From Octadecabacter sp. (GTDB lineage Bacteria > Pseudomonadota > Alphaproteobacteria > Rhodobacterales > Rhodobacteraceae): DNA of 11,803 bases. Location: NCBI GenBank assembly GCA_018500065.2, contig JAHBAO020000033.1, positions 1-11,803 on the forward strand. The letters are read 5' to 3'. The position numbers and the translations under genes were made by a program. Of the stretch, positions 1 to 7,443 are shown in pieces (within the stretch, counting starts at the first letter, position 1; each line of letters begins with the position of its first letter). The notes below the pieces were generated by a model that worked only from the letters and a program-made list of their open reading frames with translations, had not been told where the DNA came from and searched no databases.

Positions 1-3000
1 CGCACCTGTACGCCAACATCGCCTTGCATCGCCATCAAGGACGGCACGATAAACAGCACCAGAACCATGCCAAAGCCCAGCCCGTACACGAGGGTGATAA
101 CGGTTGGTTTCAAGAATTCCGCTTGGCTCGATCCCTCATAGAGCAGCGGTGCAAGGCCGAGCACTGTGGTGAGAGTCGTGAGTAATACGGGGCGTAAACG
201 GTCGCTGACACCGTCGATGATCGCAGGAATAATTCCGCGCGTTTCAGCATATTCGTCAATGGTTTTGACCAGAACAATTGAATCGTTAATGATAATGCCG
301 GTCATTCCAAGAAGGCCAACAACGGTGAACATTGACAGCGGTACATCCCAAACCGCATGGCCATAAATCGTCCCGATCAAGCCAAACGGTATGATCGCCA
401 TGACAACAAGAGGGCGCGTCCAGCTTTGGAAAATCCATGCAAGCGTTAGGAAAATACCCGTCAGGCAAAATATCAATCCGGTCCGCGCATCATTTAGGAA
501 TTCATCCTCTTGTTCGCTCAACCCAGAAAGGGACGTGGACACGCCGTAGGACGCCTCAACCCGTGGCAAGATATCCTCTTGGATCAGCGTTTGAATTTCC
601 GCCGCGCGATCCGCGTCATCATCTGTCAGATCGCCGGTGACAGAAATCAACTGGACGCCATTTTCGCGGCTGACGGTTGAGAACCCCGTCCTTGATTGCA
701 CGGTCACGATATCGGCGAGCGGAACATAGGCGCCAGACGTTGCGCGCATTTGCGTCCGGTCTAGGAAGTCCGCGGTTAATTCACCCGCGGGCAGTTCGAC
801 ACGGATCGTCGCTGAGCGCGGCCCATCGGGATAAGTCGCCGCTTCAATCCCGCCCAAACGGTTGCGCAACACGCGCCCAAGCCCGTCGATGGTAAACCCA
901 AGCGCTTGGCCTTGCGGGGTCAGCTCTAAAATCAGTTCTTCTTTGTCGTAGGCCAGTGAATCCTCAACTGCGGAGACCTCACCAAACTGTGCCAATTCAG
1001 TTTTCAACGCTTCAGCCGCCGCCTTGAGAATTTCAGAGGACGCGCCGAAAAGTTGAATGTCGATGTCATCGCCGCCCGGCCCGCTTGCCCAGCTACGAAA
1101 TGAAACGGTTTCGACCATCGGATGACGGATCACGCGTTCCTGCAGTTCGGCGACGAAAGCAAAGCTGGAATATGAACGAAGGTCAGCGTCGATCAACTCG
1201 ATTGCGATAGCACCTAACTGATCTGCATCCTTTGTGTCAGATCCGGCAATACCACGGCCTGAATTGCCGCCAATTTCAGCAATAGCGTAGTCCACTGGAT
1301 TGGCACCGTAGCGGCCTTCGTATTCTGCGCCCAACGCTTCGGTCACATCTTGCAAAGACCGCATCATCTCAAGCGTGTCGTCGCGTGTCGCGCCGGGCAG
1401 CATTGCGAAATTACCCGTGACGCTGCCTTGCTCAGGCGCATTAAAAAACCGCCACTGCACATCGCCGCGAATGAAGGATGCGGCTTGCACGGACAGTAAC
1501 ACGACAGCGCACGCCATAACCGGATAGCGCGCCCAGATCACCCCAGCCATAAAAGGGCGGAACGCGTGGAGCTTAAACCAATCAAACCCGCGGTTCACGA
1601 AACGCGACGGTGCATCATACCATTTCTTACCGCCGGCATGTGACAGCGCCTTGTACATATGGTGGGGCAGAATGAAAAAGCACTCGATCAAAGACGCAAT
1701 CAGAACAACGATCACAGTAAAGGGAATGTCTGCGATCAGATCGCCGAAACGTCCGCCGACCAACACAAGACCAAAGAACGCAATGATCGTTGTCAGGGTT
1801 GCGGAAAAGACTGGGCTGAACATTTTCTTGGCTGCGTTTTCAGCCGCGTCAGCCGGACTTTCTCCTAATTTCCGATAGCGATAATCAGCATGTTCCCCTA
1901 CCACAATCGCATCATCGACCACGATGCCCAGCGTGATGATTAACGCGAAAAGCGAGATCATGTTGATCGTCAGCCCGGCCGCATACATCAGCGCAATCGC
2001 GCCGCACATCGCCACAGGAATACCCGCTGCAACCCAAAACGCGGTGCGGGCGTTAAGAAACAAAAACAACAGCGTTACAACCAGCCCTAGCCCCAGCAAC
2101 GCATTCTCGTAGAGGATATTCAAGCGCCCGGTTATCAGTTCAGCGCGGGCGCGGATCAGCTCAATACTAGAGCCTGCGGGAAGGGTCGCGGCGTAGGATT
2201 CTGCGACTTCTTCAACGGTGGCTTGCACCTTAATTGCGTCACCAGTCGCCGCACGATCCACACGGATTGTTATGGCGGGGTCATCGCCGACAAAATAGGC
2301 GCGCTCGCGGTCGACACCTTCAACAAACACTTGAGCGACATCGCCAATCAACAGGGTGGCGCCGGTCTCATCGGTGCGCAGAACAATCGATTCAATTTCG
2401 TCTGCTGTGCGTTTTTCAACGCCTGTACGCACCCGGGCCGAAGACGTTACATCACCGGCAGGGTCGGCGTTTACTTCCTCGGCAATCGCTGCGGAAATAT
2501 CTGCCATTGAAATATCGTGTTGGATCAATGCAAGGGACGGTACTTCGATAATCGTAGACGGGGCCGCGACCCCGCGAATGGTTGTCCGCGTCACGCCCTG
2601 CGCGAAAAGGCGCACACTGAACTCATCGGCAAATCGGCCCAGCTGTTCAGGCGCGACTGGGCCTGTGATAACAACATCTGTAACACGATCAGACCATTGC
2701 CCGCGCCGAACGTTTGGATCTTCGGCATCATCCGGCAGGTTTGACGTGGCATCGACCGCCAGTTGCACGTCCTCGGTGGCTTTGGCCATGTCCCAGCCGG
2801 GCGAGAATTCCATCGTAATGCGCGCAGACCCTTCGGACGACGTCGAGAATGTGTTGGTCACACCTTCAACGCTAAGCAGTGCAGGTTGCAAAACCTGTAC
2901 AATCGCATCGTCGACATCTTCGGCACCTGCGCCTGACCATTGGACGGACACTGTGACGTTGTCGATTATCACATCCGGAAAGAACTGCGCGCGCATCTTG

Positions 3001-3095
3001 GGGTAGGCGGCAAAGCCAGCCGCAAGCACAACCACCATCAGCAGATTCGCAGCAGTGCGGTGGCGGGTCATATAAGAAAGGATGCCGCGTATCAT
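1..3095 (-). CDS. RND-family efflux pump inner-membrane subunit (3' end outside window)
   Basis: This is an uninterrupted reading frame of 1031 codons from ATG at 3095 to the window edge. The product is a proton-driven RND (AcrB/MexB-like) inner-membrane transporter that would export small molecules with the adaptor encoded just upstream. The fold is visible in order: TM1 at about residues 15-31; first periplasmic porter half to about 325; a block of helices at about 330-480 with the TM4 motif GIVVDDAIVV and paired Asp394/Asp395, the expected proton-relay acids; a second periplasmic half at about 545-865; and a second helix block from about 872. TM10 carries GIIINDSIVLV (933-943) with no lysine, as in several non-AcrB RND branches. 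RND pumps usually have about 1020-1060 residues and the frame stops inside or just after TM12, so little is missing. The start is 5 bases after the adaptor stop, with GGGGA 10 bases upstream. The substrate cannot be told from sequence. Confidence 0.95.
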   Translation of the reverse strand, partial: MIRGILSYMTRHRTAANLLMVVVLAAGFAAYPKMRAQFFPDVIIDNVTVSVQWSGAGAEDVDDAIVQVLQPALLSVEGVTNTFSTSSEGSARITMEFSPGWDMAKATEDVQLAVDATSNLPDDAEDPNVRRGQWSDRVTDVVITGPVAPEQLGRFADEFSVRLFAQGVTRTTIRGVAAPSTIIEVPSLALIQHDISMADISAAIAEEVNADPAGDVTSSARVRTGVEKRTADEIESIVLRTDETGATLLIGDVAQVFVEGVDRERAYFVGDDPAITIRVDRAATGDAIKVQATVEEVAESYAATLPAGSSIELIRARAELITGRLNILYENALLGLGLVVTLLFLFLNARTAFWVAAGIPVAMCGAIALMYAAGLTINMISLFALIITLGIVVDDAIVVGEHADYRYRKLGESPADAAENAAKKMFSPVFSATLTTIIAFFGLVLVGGRFGDLIADIPFTVIVVLIASLIECFFILPHHMYKALSHAGGKKWYDAPSRFVNRGFDWFKLHAFRPFMAGVIWARYPVMACAVVLLSVQAASFIRGDVQWRFFNAPEQGSVTGNFAMLPGATRDDTLEMMRSLQDVTEALGAEYEGRYGANPVDYAIAEIGGNSGRGIAGSDTKDADQLGAIAIELIDADLRSYSSFAFVAELQERVIRHPMVETVSFRSWASGPGGDDIDIQLFGASSEILKAAAEALKTELAQFGEVSAVEDSLAYDKEELILELTPQGQALGFTIDGLGRVLRNRLGGIEAATYPDGPRSATIRVELPAGELTADFLDRTQMRATSGAYVPLADIVTVQSRTGFSTVSRENGVQLISVTGDLTDDDADRAAEIQTLIQEDILPRVEASYGVSTSLSGLSEQEDEFLNDARTGLIFCLTGIFLTLAWIFQSWTRPLVVMAIIPFGLIGTIYGHAVWDVPLSMFTVVGLLGMTGIIINDSIVLVKTIDEYAETRGIIPAIIDGVSDRLRPVLLTTLTTVLGLAPLLYEGSSQAEFLKPTVITLVYGLGFGMVLVLFIVPSLMAMQGDVGVQV

Positions 3096-3100
3096 TGCGT

Positions 3101-4558
3101 TTACGTCCCCATCCGGTCTTCAAGGCGGTTCACAACGTCTGCTGGCACTTCGTCTTGTTCCAGCTGCCCAAGGATACGCGTTTTAGCGGGCGGTGGCATG
3201 CGCGAACCTTCGACAAATTCGATCAAGCGCGCGCGGCGTTCCGGATCAAGCGTTATCATTTCAGGCGCTTCAGGTGCTTCAGCCGCCGCGTTCGGGTCAA
3301 TCGGTTGCACTGCAATACCTTCACCTAACAACGGAGAGCGTTCCGCGACGATTTGCTGGCCATAAAGCGCAGGTGCGCGGATGATCACATCGTCGCCTTG
3401 GCGGCGCAGAACCTCGACGGGAATTTCTTCAAGGCGATTGCCTTCGGCTAGCAAAAGCGCGCTACCGTTAGATCCGACTGCAGTGGACGGCACCATTGCA
3501 ACACCGCGCAGTTCGGGTTCGGTTACGGTGACCGTCACAAAGTCGCCCGAACGCAGGCCCGCAGCGGTATCAAGTCGCGCAAAAAGCAAACGCCCAGTTT
3601 GCCCATCACCAACATTCGCGCTTTCGCGGGTGATCTGGCCGGTTGCCTCCAACCGAAGGTCTTGCGCATCAAGCGAAACAATTACCTCAGCGTTGCCCAG
3701 CGTGCCATCCGCACCAGTTAGTCGCGCGTATTGAACTGTGGACAGGCGGAAGGACACTTCAAGTTTGTCGTTCTCAATCAGGTCCCCCAAATGCTCGTTT
3801 GATGTGACGCGAACGCCTTGAGCAATGTTGACCCCAGTCAAAGTTCCTGAAAACGGCGCGAAAATTTCGGTATCTGCGACAACGCGATCCGCATCCTCAA
3901 GGTTCAGACGTGCGCGGTCCAAGCGCGTCGCAGCCTGATCCAAACGTGCTTGCGCCTGTGCGAGGACCTGGCGACGTGAAAGCACGGCTTGGTTGGCGCC
4001 GGACAAAGCCAGTTCCGCGGTTTCTACAGCCGCGGCAGTCCCAACCCCGCGCGATGCGAGATCATTTTGCCGTGTCAGCGCTTGTTGGCGCAACACGGCC
4101 TGTTGTTCCGCCGCTGCGACTTCATCACCTTCCAGAACCAGTGCACGATCCGCATCGCGGGCCTCTGCTTCTGCGTCGCGCAGGTCGGCGGCGATACGGT
4201 CCCGCGCGGATTGTGCATCGCGTGGGTCAATCTTAACGATCAGCTCGCCCTCTTGTACGCGGCCACCATCCACAAAGTTTGGCGAAACCTCTAGTACTGT
4301 GCCGCTCGAAAGGGCACGTAATGCGAAGGTGTTTGAACTGTTCAACTCTCCGAACACCACCAATTCCGGCGCAATCGTTTCTGGTGTCACGGTCACCACA
4401 TTCACCGACAACACGCGCTCGCGTTGCGGAAAACTGCGTGGTTCAGCGTTCATGCGTTCATCCACCGCAAGGCGCACGGTGTTTCCCGCCCACGCGAACA
4501 GCGCCAGCGTAAGCGCCAAAAGAAAGATGCCTACCAAACTACGTCTCAGAAATTGCAT
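3101..4558 (-). CDS. RND efflux periplasmic adaptor (membrane fusion protein, HlyD/AcrA family)
   Basis: A 485-residue periplasmic adaptor that should link the RND pump encoded next to an outer-membrane channel. Residues 7-26 form one hydrophobic segment, with no lipobox cysteine, so it is probably an uncleaved inner-membrane anchor. Next come a beta/lipoyl half (about 50-112, with the VQEGELIVKIDP turn at 101-112), a long Ala/Arg/Glu-rich coiled-coil hairpin (about 113-228), and the second lipoyl half (EIFAPFSGTLTG, 231-242). Beta-barrel and membrane-proximal parts follow to about 420. An Ala/Pro-rich linker (422-433) leads to an extra charged, helical tail of about 50 residues (434-485) that ordinary AcrA-type adaptors lack. 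ATG at 4558 is preceded by AAAGG with 8-base spacing. The gene is the first of a two-gene unit with the pump. No regulator gene or outer-membrane channel gene is nearby. Confidence 0.93.
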   Translation of the reverse strand: MQFLRRSLVGIFLLALTLALFAWAGNTVRLAVDERMNAEPRSFPQRERVLSVNVVTVTPETIAPELVVFGELNSSNTFALRALSSGTVLEVSPNFVDGGRVQEGELIVKIDPRDAQSARDRIAADLRDAEAEARDADRALVLEGDEVAAAEQQAVLRQQALTRQNDLASRGVGTAAAVETAELALSGANQAVLSRRQVLAQAQARLDQAATRLDRARLNLEDADRVVADTEIFAPFSGTLTGVNIAQGVRVTSNEHLGDLIENDKLEVSFRLSTVQYARLTGADGTLGNAEVIVSLDAQDLRLEATGQITRESANVGDGQTGRLLFARLDTAAGLRSGDFVTVTVTEPELRGVAMVPSTAVGSNGSALLLAEGNRLEEIPVEVLRRQGDDVIIRAPALYGQQIVAERSPLLGEGIAVQPIDPNAAAEAPEAPEMITLDPERRARLIEFVEGSRMPPPAKTRILGQLEQDEVPADVVNRLEDRMGT

Positions 4559-4568
4559 GGCTTAAGCC
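4559..4568. promoter_or_regulatory. 10-bp perfect palindrome between RBS and start of the adaptor gene
   Basis: GGCTTAAGCC lies directly against the adaptor ATG on the minus strand, and its GG is the end of the likely ribosome binding site AAAGG (4571-4567). There is no loop, so it cannot fold alone as a hairpin. A protein-binding site is possible but unproven, and chance is a fair explanation. Confidence 0.2.
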
Positions 4569-4604
4569 TTTATTCGCGGATCATTTACAGCCTAGCGCAT
4601 GACG

Positions 4605-4615
4605 TTGCACTGCAA
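4605..4615. promoter_or_regulatory. Short inverted repeat TTGCA-C-TGCAA upstream of the efflux operon
   Basis: A perfect 5+5 dyad with a 1-base spacer lies about 47 bases upstream of the adaptor start, in the 97-base gap (4559-4655) after moaB. It is where an operator for a dimeric repressor of the efflux operon could lie. I see no convincing -35/-10 pair around it and no repressor gene in the window. The rest of this gap holds no clear terminator for moaB. Confidence 0.25.
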
Positions 4616-4655
4616 AGCCAATAATCGTCACGCGGGGGTAATACGCAAGAGATTG

Positions 4656-5189
4656 TTACTTCCGTCGCTGATGTTCGTCCAATCGCGGGAGTATTTCGAC
4701 AAAATTGCAGGGCTTGTGCCGATAATCGAGCTGTTTGACTAAAATTTCATCCCACGCATCCTTGCAGGCACCGGTGCTGCCGGGCAGGGCGAACAGATAG
4801 GTACCGTTTGCCACACCACCTGTTGCACGGCTTTGCACCGCGCTGGTTCCGATCTTTTGCATGGATACTATTGTGAACACGGTCCCGAAGGCGTCGATCT
4901 CTTTTTCATAGACATCGCGGTGCGCTTCTACCGTTACATCGCGACCAGTTAAGCCCGTGCCGCCTGTACTTAGGATCACGTCGATCTTAGGGTCAGCACA
5001 CCAAGCGCGTAATTGATCCGCGATTTCAACGCGTTCGTCCCGCAAAATTTTGCGATCCGCCAGTATGTGACCCGCCTTTTCCAACCGGTCGACCAAGGTT
5101 TGACCTGATCGGTCATCTTTAATGCCGCGCGTATCGCTCACGCTTAGTATGGCGATGCGGACGGGAATGAACTCGCGGGTGGTGCTCAT
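4656..5189 (-). CDS. moaB: Molybdenum cofactor biosynthesis protein B (MoaB/Mog family)
   Basis: A 177-residue cytoplasmic protein of the MoaB/Mog family, which binds molybdopterin; characterised homologues adenylylate it before molybdate insertion. Visible family features are the opening strand and turn IAILSVSDTR (12-21), DDRSGQ (25-30), the nucleotide/pterin loop STGGTGLTGRDVT (74-86) with Asp84, and the late motif ALPGSTGAC (134-142). Length matches the family (about 170-190). ATG at 5189 overlaps the stop of the upstream glycosylase gene as ATGA, and AAGGA (5200-5196) stands 6 bases before it, so the two genes are very likely translationally coupled. No other molybdenum-cofactor gene is in the window, so the pairing does not reveal a shared pathway. 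Whether MoaB itself is catalytic varies between species. Confidence 0.93.
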   Translation of the reverse strand: MSTTREFIPVRIAILSVSDTRGIKDDRSGQTLVDRLEKAGHILADRKILRDERVEIADQLRAWCADPKIDVILSTGGTGLTGRDVTVEAHRDVYEKEIDAFGTVFTIVSMQKIGTSAVQSRATGGVANGTYLFALPGSTGACKDAWDEILVKQLDYRHKPCNFVEILPRLDEHQRRK

Positions 5190-5968
5190 GTCAAGTCCTT
5201 CAAGCGTGTTTTAAGAGACAACAGGTCTGCCCAAGTATCCCGCTTTGCTGCTGGGTTGGTCAATAAATATGAAGGCGCGAACATTGGGATAGCGGGGAGA
5301 TTCGCAGCCTCGGTCCAGCCGCCGCGCAATCGTGTCATGCCGCTTTTCTTAATCAGCGCATGGCACGGGCCATTGCCCATAAGGACAAGGATTTTTGGAG
5401 CAGCCAGCGCGATGTGGCGTTCCAAGAAAGGTTGCATCATTGCCAGTTCAGCCGCGTTCGGGTCACGGTTTTGCGGCGGGTTCCATGGGATAACTGGCGC
5501 CATGTAAACAGGTGCCTCCCCGCTGCGGCCAAGCCCAATCGCGGCGAGCATCTTGTCCAATAGAACGCCAGAACGCCCTGCAAACATCTCGCCGGCGCGG
5601 TCGTCCTCACGGTCGGGTGCATCCGAAATGATCATCACTGGTGCACCCGCTTCACCACCTGAAAAGACCAAATTGCGTGCTGCAGCCTTCAACGCGCAGC
5701 CTTCGAACGCCGCCATCGCCGCCTTAAGCCCTGCAAGGTCTTGCGCCGCATTCGCGCTTTCGCGGGCCAGTGCGCCGTGGTCAATTTTCGGAGCAATAGG
5801 CGGTGTTGGCGGAGCCGTGTCCGCCAGAGCGGCGACCTTGGGTGCAGGCTTGGAAACCTCAAGCGCATAGCGGTCAATCGGCTCATCGCCAATCGCCTCA
5901 TCACAGCCCATCTCGACCTGCCAATCCAGCAGCGCCTTCGCCGTCCAATATTCAATCCCTGATTCCAT
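5186..5968 (-). CDS. Family 4-like uracil-DNA glycosylase homologue with altered catalytic motifs
   Basis: A 260-residue protein of the uracil-DNA glycosylase superfamily, nearest to family 4, which removes uracil from DNA in base-excision repair. The C-terminal half shows the family layout: motif 1 at 115-119, DKMLAAIGL (138-146), motif 2 PWNPPQNR (161-168, Asn167 kept), LVLMGN (194-199), and motif 3 FAPSYLL (230-236). Two motifs are changed: GEAPG is SDAPD, and the motif 3 histidine (HPSYLL in family 4) is Ala231. Of the four cysteines that hold the iron-sulphur cluster in classical members, only Cys91 is in a matching place; the CxxC partner is Phe88 and the motif 2 cysteine is Trp162. Loss of the cluster fits my memory of alphaproteobacterial relatives, but the motif 1 and 3 changes look further diverged. 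Residues 40-65 are a Pro/Ala-rich linker after a short N-terminal segment. ATG at 5968 follows AAGGTGG (5978-5972). It is the first gene of a pair with moaB. Glycosylase activity is uncertain. Confidence 0.85.
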   Translation of the reverse strand: MESGIEYWTAKALLDWQVEMGCDEAIGDEPIDRYALEVSKPAPKVAALADTAPPTPPIAPKIDHGALARESANAAQDLAGLKAAMAAFEGCALKAAARNLVFSGGEAGAPVMIISDAPDREDDRAGEMFAGRSGVLLDKMLAAIGLGRSGEAPVYMAPVIPWNPPQNRDPNAAELAMMQPFLERHIALAAPKILVLMGNGPCHALIKKSGMTRLRGGWTEAANLPAIPMFAPSYLLTNPAAKRDTWADLLSLKTRLKDLT

Positions 5969-5995
5969 GCGCCACCTTAGCCTGCGTAAATCATG

Positions 5996-6012
5996 AGATC
6001 ACGCGCTGATCT
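5996..6012. promoter_or_regulatory. Perfect dyad AGATCA-N5-TGATCT in the divergent region
   Basis: Two perfect 6-base arms with a 5-base spacer (CGCGC) lie between the divergent glycosylase gene and pyrB. The right arm ends on the first base of the predicted pyrB -35 box (6012-6017). Size and position suit a dimeric regulator touching the -35 region, or controlling both divergent genes. The regulator is unknown, and chance cannot be excluded from one sequence. Confidence 0.35.
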
Positions 6013-6040
6013 TGCCGCCACGCCCGACCGCCCATATAAG
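6012..6040 (+). promoter_or_regulatory. Predicted sigma70-type promoter of pyrB
   Basis: TTGCCG (6012-6017, 4 of 6 to the -35 consensus) and TATAAG (6035-6040, 5 of 6 to the -10 consensus) are separated by exactly 17 bases. Transcription would start near 6047, leaving a leader of under 20 bases before the pyrB ATG. That is too short for an attenuator or riboswitch, so any control would be at initiation or by enzyme regulation. The spacing and the gap between divergent genes support the call; it is unconfirmed. Confidence 0.55.
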
Positions 6041-6055
6041 CTACCCAGTCAAATC

Positions 6056-6060
6056 GGAGG
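6056..6060 (+). promoter_or_regulatory. pyrB: Ribosome binding site that decides the pyrB start
   Basis: GGAGG stands 4 bases before ATG at 6065. It selects this start over an in-frame ATG at 5993, which lies upstream of the predicted promoter and has no family-like sequence after it. Confidence 0.8.
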
Positions 6061-6064
6061 TCCC

Positions 6065-7027
6065 ATGACATTTCGCGCGCCGCACTTGCTCGGCATTGAG
6101 CACCTCCACCCCACGGAAATCACCACTTTGCTGGATTTGGCCGACAAATACGCCGAAGATAACCGCAAGGGCCGCGCCCACCGTAACGTGTTGGAGGGAA
6201 TGACCCAGATCAACATGTTTTTCGAAAACTCGACCCGAACGCAGGCGAGTTTCGAGATTGCGGGAAAACGCCTTGGCGCTGACGTGATGAACATGGCAAT
6301 GCAGGCCAGCTCAATCAAAAAGGGTGAAACGCTGATTGATACCGCGTTGACGCTGAACGCGATGCGCCCGGATTTGCTTGTGGTGCGCCACCCGAATTCC
6401 GGTGCTGTTGATCTGTTGGCCCAGAAAGTAAATTGCGCTGTGCTGAACGCTGGTGACGGTCGCCACGAACACCCGACGCAGGCCTTGCTTGATGCGCTGA
6501 CGATTCGCCGCGCGAAGGGCCGATTGCACCGCCTGTCCATAGCGATTTGTGGGGATGTGGCGCATAGCCGGGTGGCGCGCTCCAACATTATGCTGCTTGG
6601 AAAGATGGAAAACCGCGTGCGTTTGGTTGGTCCACCGACTTTGTTGCCGTCTGGCGTCGAAGAATTCGGTGTCGAAGTCTTTCATGACATGCGCGAAGGC
6701 CTGAAAGATGTGGATGTTGTGATGATGTTGCGACTTCAGAAAGAACGCATGGACGGCGGTTTCATTCCGTCGGAACGTGAATATTTCCACCGCTATGGGT
6801 TGGACGCCGAAAAGCTAAGCCACGCGAAAGACGATGCCATCGTCATGCACCCCGGTCCAATGAACCGTGGCGTTGAAATTGATGGAACCATTGCCGATGA
6901 CATCAATCGAAGTGTGATCCAAGAACAGGTCGAAATGGGGGTCGCCGTGCGCATGGCTGCGATGGACCTGTTGGCGCAGAACCTGCGTGCAAAACGCGGC
7001 GCAAAGGCCGCTGGGGTGATGGTGTGA
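6065..7027 (+). CDS. pyrB: Aspartate carbamoyltransferase catalytic chain
   Basis: A 320-residue cytoplasmic enzyme that joins carbamoyl phosphate and aspartate to give N-carbamoyl-aspartate, the committed step of pyrimidine synthesis. All active-site blocks are present: the carbamoyl-phosphate loop FENSTRT (53-59), the mobile lysine loop SSIKKGET (82-89), HPTQ (136-139), the aspartate-binding MLRLQKER (221-228), and HPGPMNRG (262-269). Length matches catalytic chains of about 305-335. The chosen start gives a protein beginning at the usual conserved LLGIEHL. It lacks the roughly 30-residue N-terminal extension reported for pseudomonad PyrB. No regulatory-chain gene (pyrI) is adjacent; a degenerate PyrC homologue lies two genes downstream instead, the arrangement expected for an ATCase that assembles with a DHOase-like partner. 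It is the first gene of the plus-strand cluster, and its stop overlaps the next start (GTGA). Confidence 0.97.
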   Translation: MTFRAPHLLGIEHLHPTEITTLLDLADKYAEDNRKGRAHRNVLEGMTQINMFFENSTRTQASFEIAGKRLGADVMNMAMQASSIKKGETLIDTALTLNAMRPDLLVVRHPNSGAVDLLAQKVNCAVLNAGDGRHEHPTQALLDALTIRRAKGRLHRLSIAICGDVAHSRVARSNIMLLGKMENRVRLVGPPTLLPSGVEEFGVEVFHDMREGLKDVDVVMMLRLQKERMDGGFIPSEREYFHRYGLDAEKLSHAKDDAIVMHPGPMNRGVEIDGTIADDINRSVIQEQVEMGVAVRMAAMDLLAQNLRAKRGAKAAGVMV

Positions 7028-7443
7028 AATCAACGCCGCAACTGGCTGAGGGGGAAGAAATCCTTCACCATCATGTCCCGAACCTGCGCACGTTCAAGCG
7101 CACAGCACTCTTGATGCTGGCAATTACGATCTTTCCAACCGCTGTTATCCTTATGCTGTTTCCCGACACCCTATGGGGCGTCGCGCCAATGTTCGTGACG
7201 TGCCTTCTGTTGATGCAGGAACGGTTCAACTTGGGCAAATACGCTGCATGGATCACCAATCAGCGGATACTGATGCAAAGCGACGAGGAAATCGCGTTGG
7301 GTGACATTTCCAAGACGGATACCTTCGGCAATGCAGTGCGCCTGCACCAAAAGGCACGCGGGCAGACATCCAAGCTTTATTACGCGAAAGATCGGAAAGC
7401 CCTTAAGCAGTTGATCGAAACCGCGCGACAGGGGGTGGCATGA
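7024..7443 (+). CDS. Membrane protein with two TM helices and a bacterial PH-like domain
   Basis: A 139-residue protein whose layout resembles bacterial PH-domain (bPH2/YdbS-like) membrane proteins. After a charged N-terminus, a hydrophobic hairpin spans about 27-46 and 50-65. The soluble C-terminal part follows, with WITNQRILMQ (76-85), a strand pattern typical of these PH-like domains, then EIALGDISKTDTFGN (89-103) and a final helix at 123-136. Its molecular role is unknown; such domains may bind lipids or proteins at the membrane. The start is GTG, in a GTGA overlap with the pyrB stop, so it is probably translated by coupling to pyrB. Its own stop overlaps the next gene as ATGA. Nothing in the protein points directly to pyrimidine metabolism. 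The gene call is strong; the domain assignment is moderate. Confidence 0.82.
   Translation: MKSTPQLAEGEEILHHHVPNLRTFKRTALLMLAITIFPTAVILMLFPDTLWGVAPMFVTCLLLMQERFNLGKYAAWITNQRILMQSDEEIALGDISKTDTFGNAVRLHQKARGQTSKLYYAKDRKALKQLIETARQGVA

Noticed and set aside
260..310. Missing lysine in TM10 of the RND pump (Asn937-Asp938 instead)
   Set aside because: AcrB uses a TM10 lysine, but an IxNDSIVLV form is common in other RND branches that keep the TM4 acids, so it does not suggest an inactive pump.
2356..3006. 216-codon open frame on the plus strand
   Set aside because: It lies wholly opposite the RND pump gene, whose 1031-codon frame has unmistakable family motifs. The plus-strand product is Ser/Thr/Arg-rich and looks like an antisense shadow.
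3993..4565. 190-codon open frame on the plus strand
   Set aside because: It is opposite the adaptor gene; its composition (Ser, Arg, Ala) mirrors the reverse of the coiled-coil region and it has no start signal of note.
5993..6064. In-frame upstream ATG that would extend PyrB by 24 residues
   Set aside because: It lies upstream of the predicted promoter, has no ribosome binding site, and the added residues are unlike PyrB. GGAGG at 6056-6060 supports the start at 6065.
5969..6064. Minus-strand TTGACT in the divergent region as a -35 box for the glycosylase gene
   Set aside because: No acceptable -10 hexamer lies 16-18 bases downstream on that strand, so no promoter is called for that direction.
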